From Idiomarina aminovorans (GTDB lineage Bacteria > Pseudomonadota > Gammaproteobacteria > Enterobacterales > Alteromonadaceae), in assembly GCF_023155095.1 (NCBI RefSeq), contig NZ_JAKNDA010000001.1, positions 737,365 through 801,364 of the forward strand: a stretch of DNA of 64,000 nt, in the 5' to 3' direction. A program made the position numbers and the translations under genes. Below the pieces are notes generated by a model, which was not told where the DNA came from, did no database searches, and saw nothing but the letters and a program-made list of their open reading frames with translations. Each line of letters opens with the position of its first letter. Positions within the stretch are counted from its first letter, which is position 1. Shown one piece after another: positions 63,568 through 64,000 of this stretch.

Positions 63568-63741
63568 TCAGTTTCTATCCGCCGAATACTCAGGCAGATC
63601 GAGACTGAGTGTTACATTAGCTTTTTCCTTCAATTTTGGAGTTTCCGCAGTTGTACCATCGCCATTCAGTTCCAAGAATTGAGCCGCTGCAATCACAGTT
63701 CCAATTATTGTGGCAACCGCTGCTGCCTTATATATTCCCAC
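63568..63741 (-). CDS. 57-aa membrane-anchored peptide
   Basis: A GTG at 63741 preceded by GGGAG opens a 57-codon frame. It has one hydrophobic segment at about residues 4-20 (KAAAVATIIGTVIAAAQF) and a polar tail with LNGDGTTAETPK. It starts about 14 nt after the recombination end of attC A, as the first gene of the cassette. It is too short for standard gene calls and I do not recognise it. Confidence 0.55.
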   Translation of the reverse strand: MGIYKAAAVATIIGTVIAAAQFLELNGDGTTAETPKLKEKANVTLSLDLPEYSADRN

Positions 63742-63754
63742 TAATTCTCCCTAT

Positions 63755-63880
63755 AGCTGACGCCCGGTTAAGGGGTGAGCAACGCAACTACCAAATCACC
63801 GCACAATACCATAACTACTGAAATCAACGCATAATAAAAATGCCGAGCGTTGCGAATCCCTCTTTAACCGTTTGTTATGT
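63755..63880 (-). other. VCR-like attC recombination site (A)
   Basis: Reading on the minus strand, TAACAAACGGTTAAAGAGGG starts the site and CACCCCTTAACCGGGCGTCA ends it. These arms are complementary over most of their length, as are GCAACGC and GCGTTGC. The total of about 126 bp is close to Vibrio VCR sites. The last box is GTCA instead of GTTA, so this end may be poorly recombined now. The TAA of the upstream def gene forms the first bases of the site. Confidence 0.88.
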
Positions 63881-64000
63881 GCGTGGTTGAGAGTGCGATT
63901 TGACGTACTTTTTCACCTTTTTCATCGCCATTTGACGCTTTAACGGTGAAAGATAATCAATGAATAAATTACCAGAAAGATGATCAATTTCATGCTGCAT
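63875..64000 (-). CDS. def: Peptide deformylase, C-terminal part (cut by window edge)
   Basis: The minus-strand frame gives 41 residues from [17 protein letters not shown] to [15 protein letters not shown]. It contains the HEIDH zinc motif of deformylases (His, Glu and His catalytic residues). The start lies outside the window, and the first visible Met is internal. No fmt follows; the stop codon is fused to attC A. That suggests an extra cassette-borne copy rather than the housekeeping def-fmt locus. Confidence 0.85.
   Translation of the reverse strand: MQHEIDHLSGNLFIDYLSPLKRQMAMKKVKKYVKSHSQPRT

Overview
The window reads as the chromosome of a marine gammaproteobacterium of the Alteromonadales. 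Gene content resembles Idiomarina, but that is recall and no search was run. Supporting signs are E. coli-like neighbourhoods (tyrR/ycjF/ycjX/psp/sap, pncC-recA, mutS, and rpoS-nlpD-pcm-surE-truD-ispF-ispD-ftsB), phenylalanine hydroxylase genes, about 47% GC by eye, and a cassette array with attC sites close to the Vibrio VCR type.

Layout. 1-2.7 kb: the 5' end of tyrR, phhB, phhA and a methionine gamma-lyase (aromatic and sulfur amino-acid catabolism). 2.8-13.1 kb: an envelope-stress operon pspABC-ycjX-ycjF, reading away from pspF, which overlaps a complete sapABCDF peptide ABC transporter operon. 13.1-18.9 kb: putP, a periplasmic gamma-glutamyltransferase, rssA and a dNTPase. 19-29.9 kb: the DNA-repair and stationary-phase core, with recA carrying a near-perfect LexA box, pncC, mutS, rpoS, nlpD, yqaA, pcm, surE, truD, ispF, ispD and ftsB. 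Many of these genes overlap by 1-4 nt. 30-34 kb: an accessory stretch with a TSUP permease, a decayed EAL fragment, a 264-bp MITE, ybiI, a DUF2007 protein, a MAPEG protein, piuC and a secreted protein of unknown role. 34-40.3 kb: a TPP riboswitch followed by thiC-thiDE-thiF-thiS-thiG-thiH. 40.3-43.9 kb: a hypothetical gene, eno and pyrG. In many relatives eno lies close to ftsB, so the 30-40.9 kb block looks like an insertion in that neighbourhood. 44-50.4 kb: a heavy-metal module with an unusual Cys-tailed CDF-like protein, a CzcCBA-type RND pump and a small His-rich protein. 50.5-52.7 kb: a periplasmic PHP-domain metallohydrolase with a 20-bp palindrome upstream. 53-57.6 kb: an iron-limitation cluster with two Fur-box candidates, containing PepSY/DUF3649/DUF3325 membrane genes, a small helical protein, Mn-type sodA and a ZIP transporter.

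57.5-64 kb is a mobile region. At least three attC-like sites (59054-59126, 59691-59767, 63755-63880) all lie in the same orientation on the minus strand. They separate a peptide deformylase gene, a group of small unknown genes and toxin-antitoxin modules. This is most simply a chromosomal integron cassette array whose integrase lies outside the window. It also holds a 3'-truncated IS110-type transposase with a start-sequestering inverted repeat. An intact IS5-type element has cut a DUF4350-like lipoprotein gene exactly at a TA target. The terminal repeats of that IS match those of the MITE near 31 kb.

The best candidates for an undescribed system are the minus-strand group of a 57-aa membrane peptide, a 34-residue-repeat protein and a four-helix membrane protein (62.8-63.75 kb), and the Cys-modified CDF-like transporter next to the Czc pump. 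No tRNA, rRNA or CRISPR array was seen.
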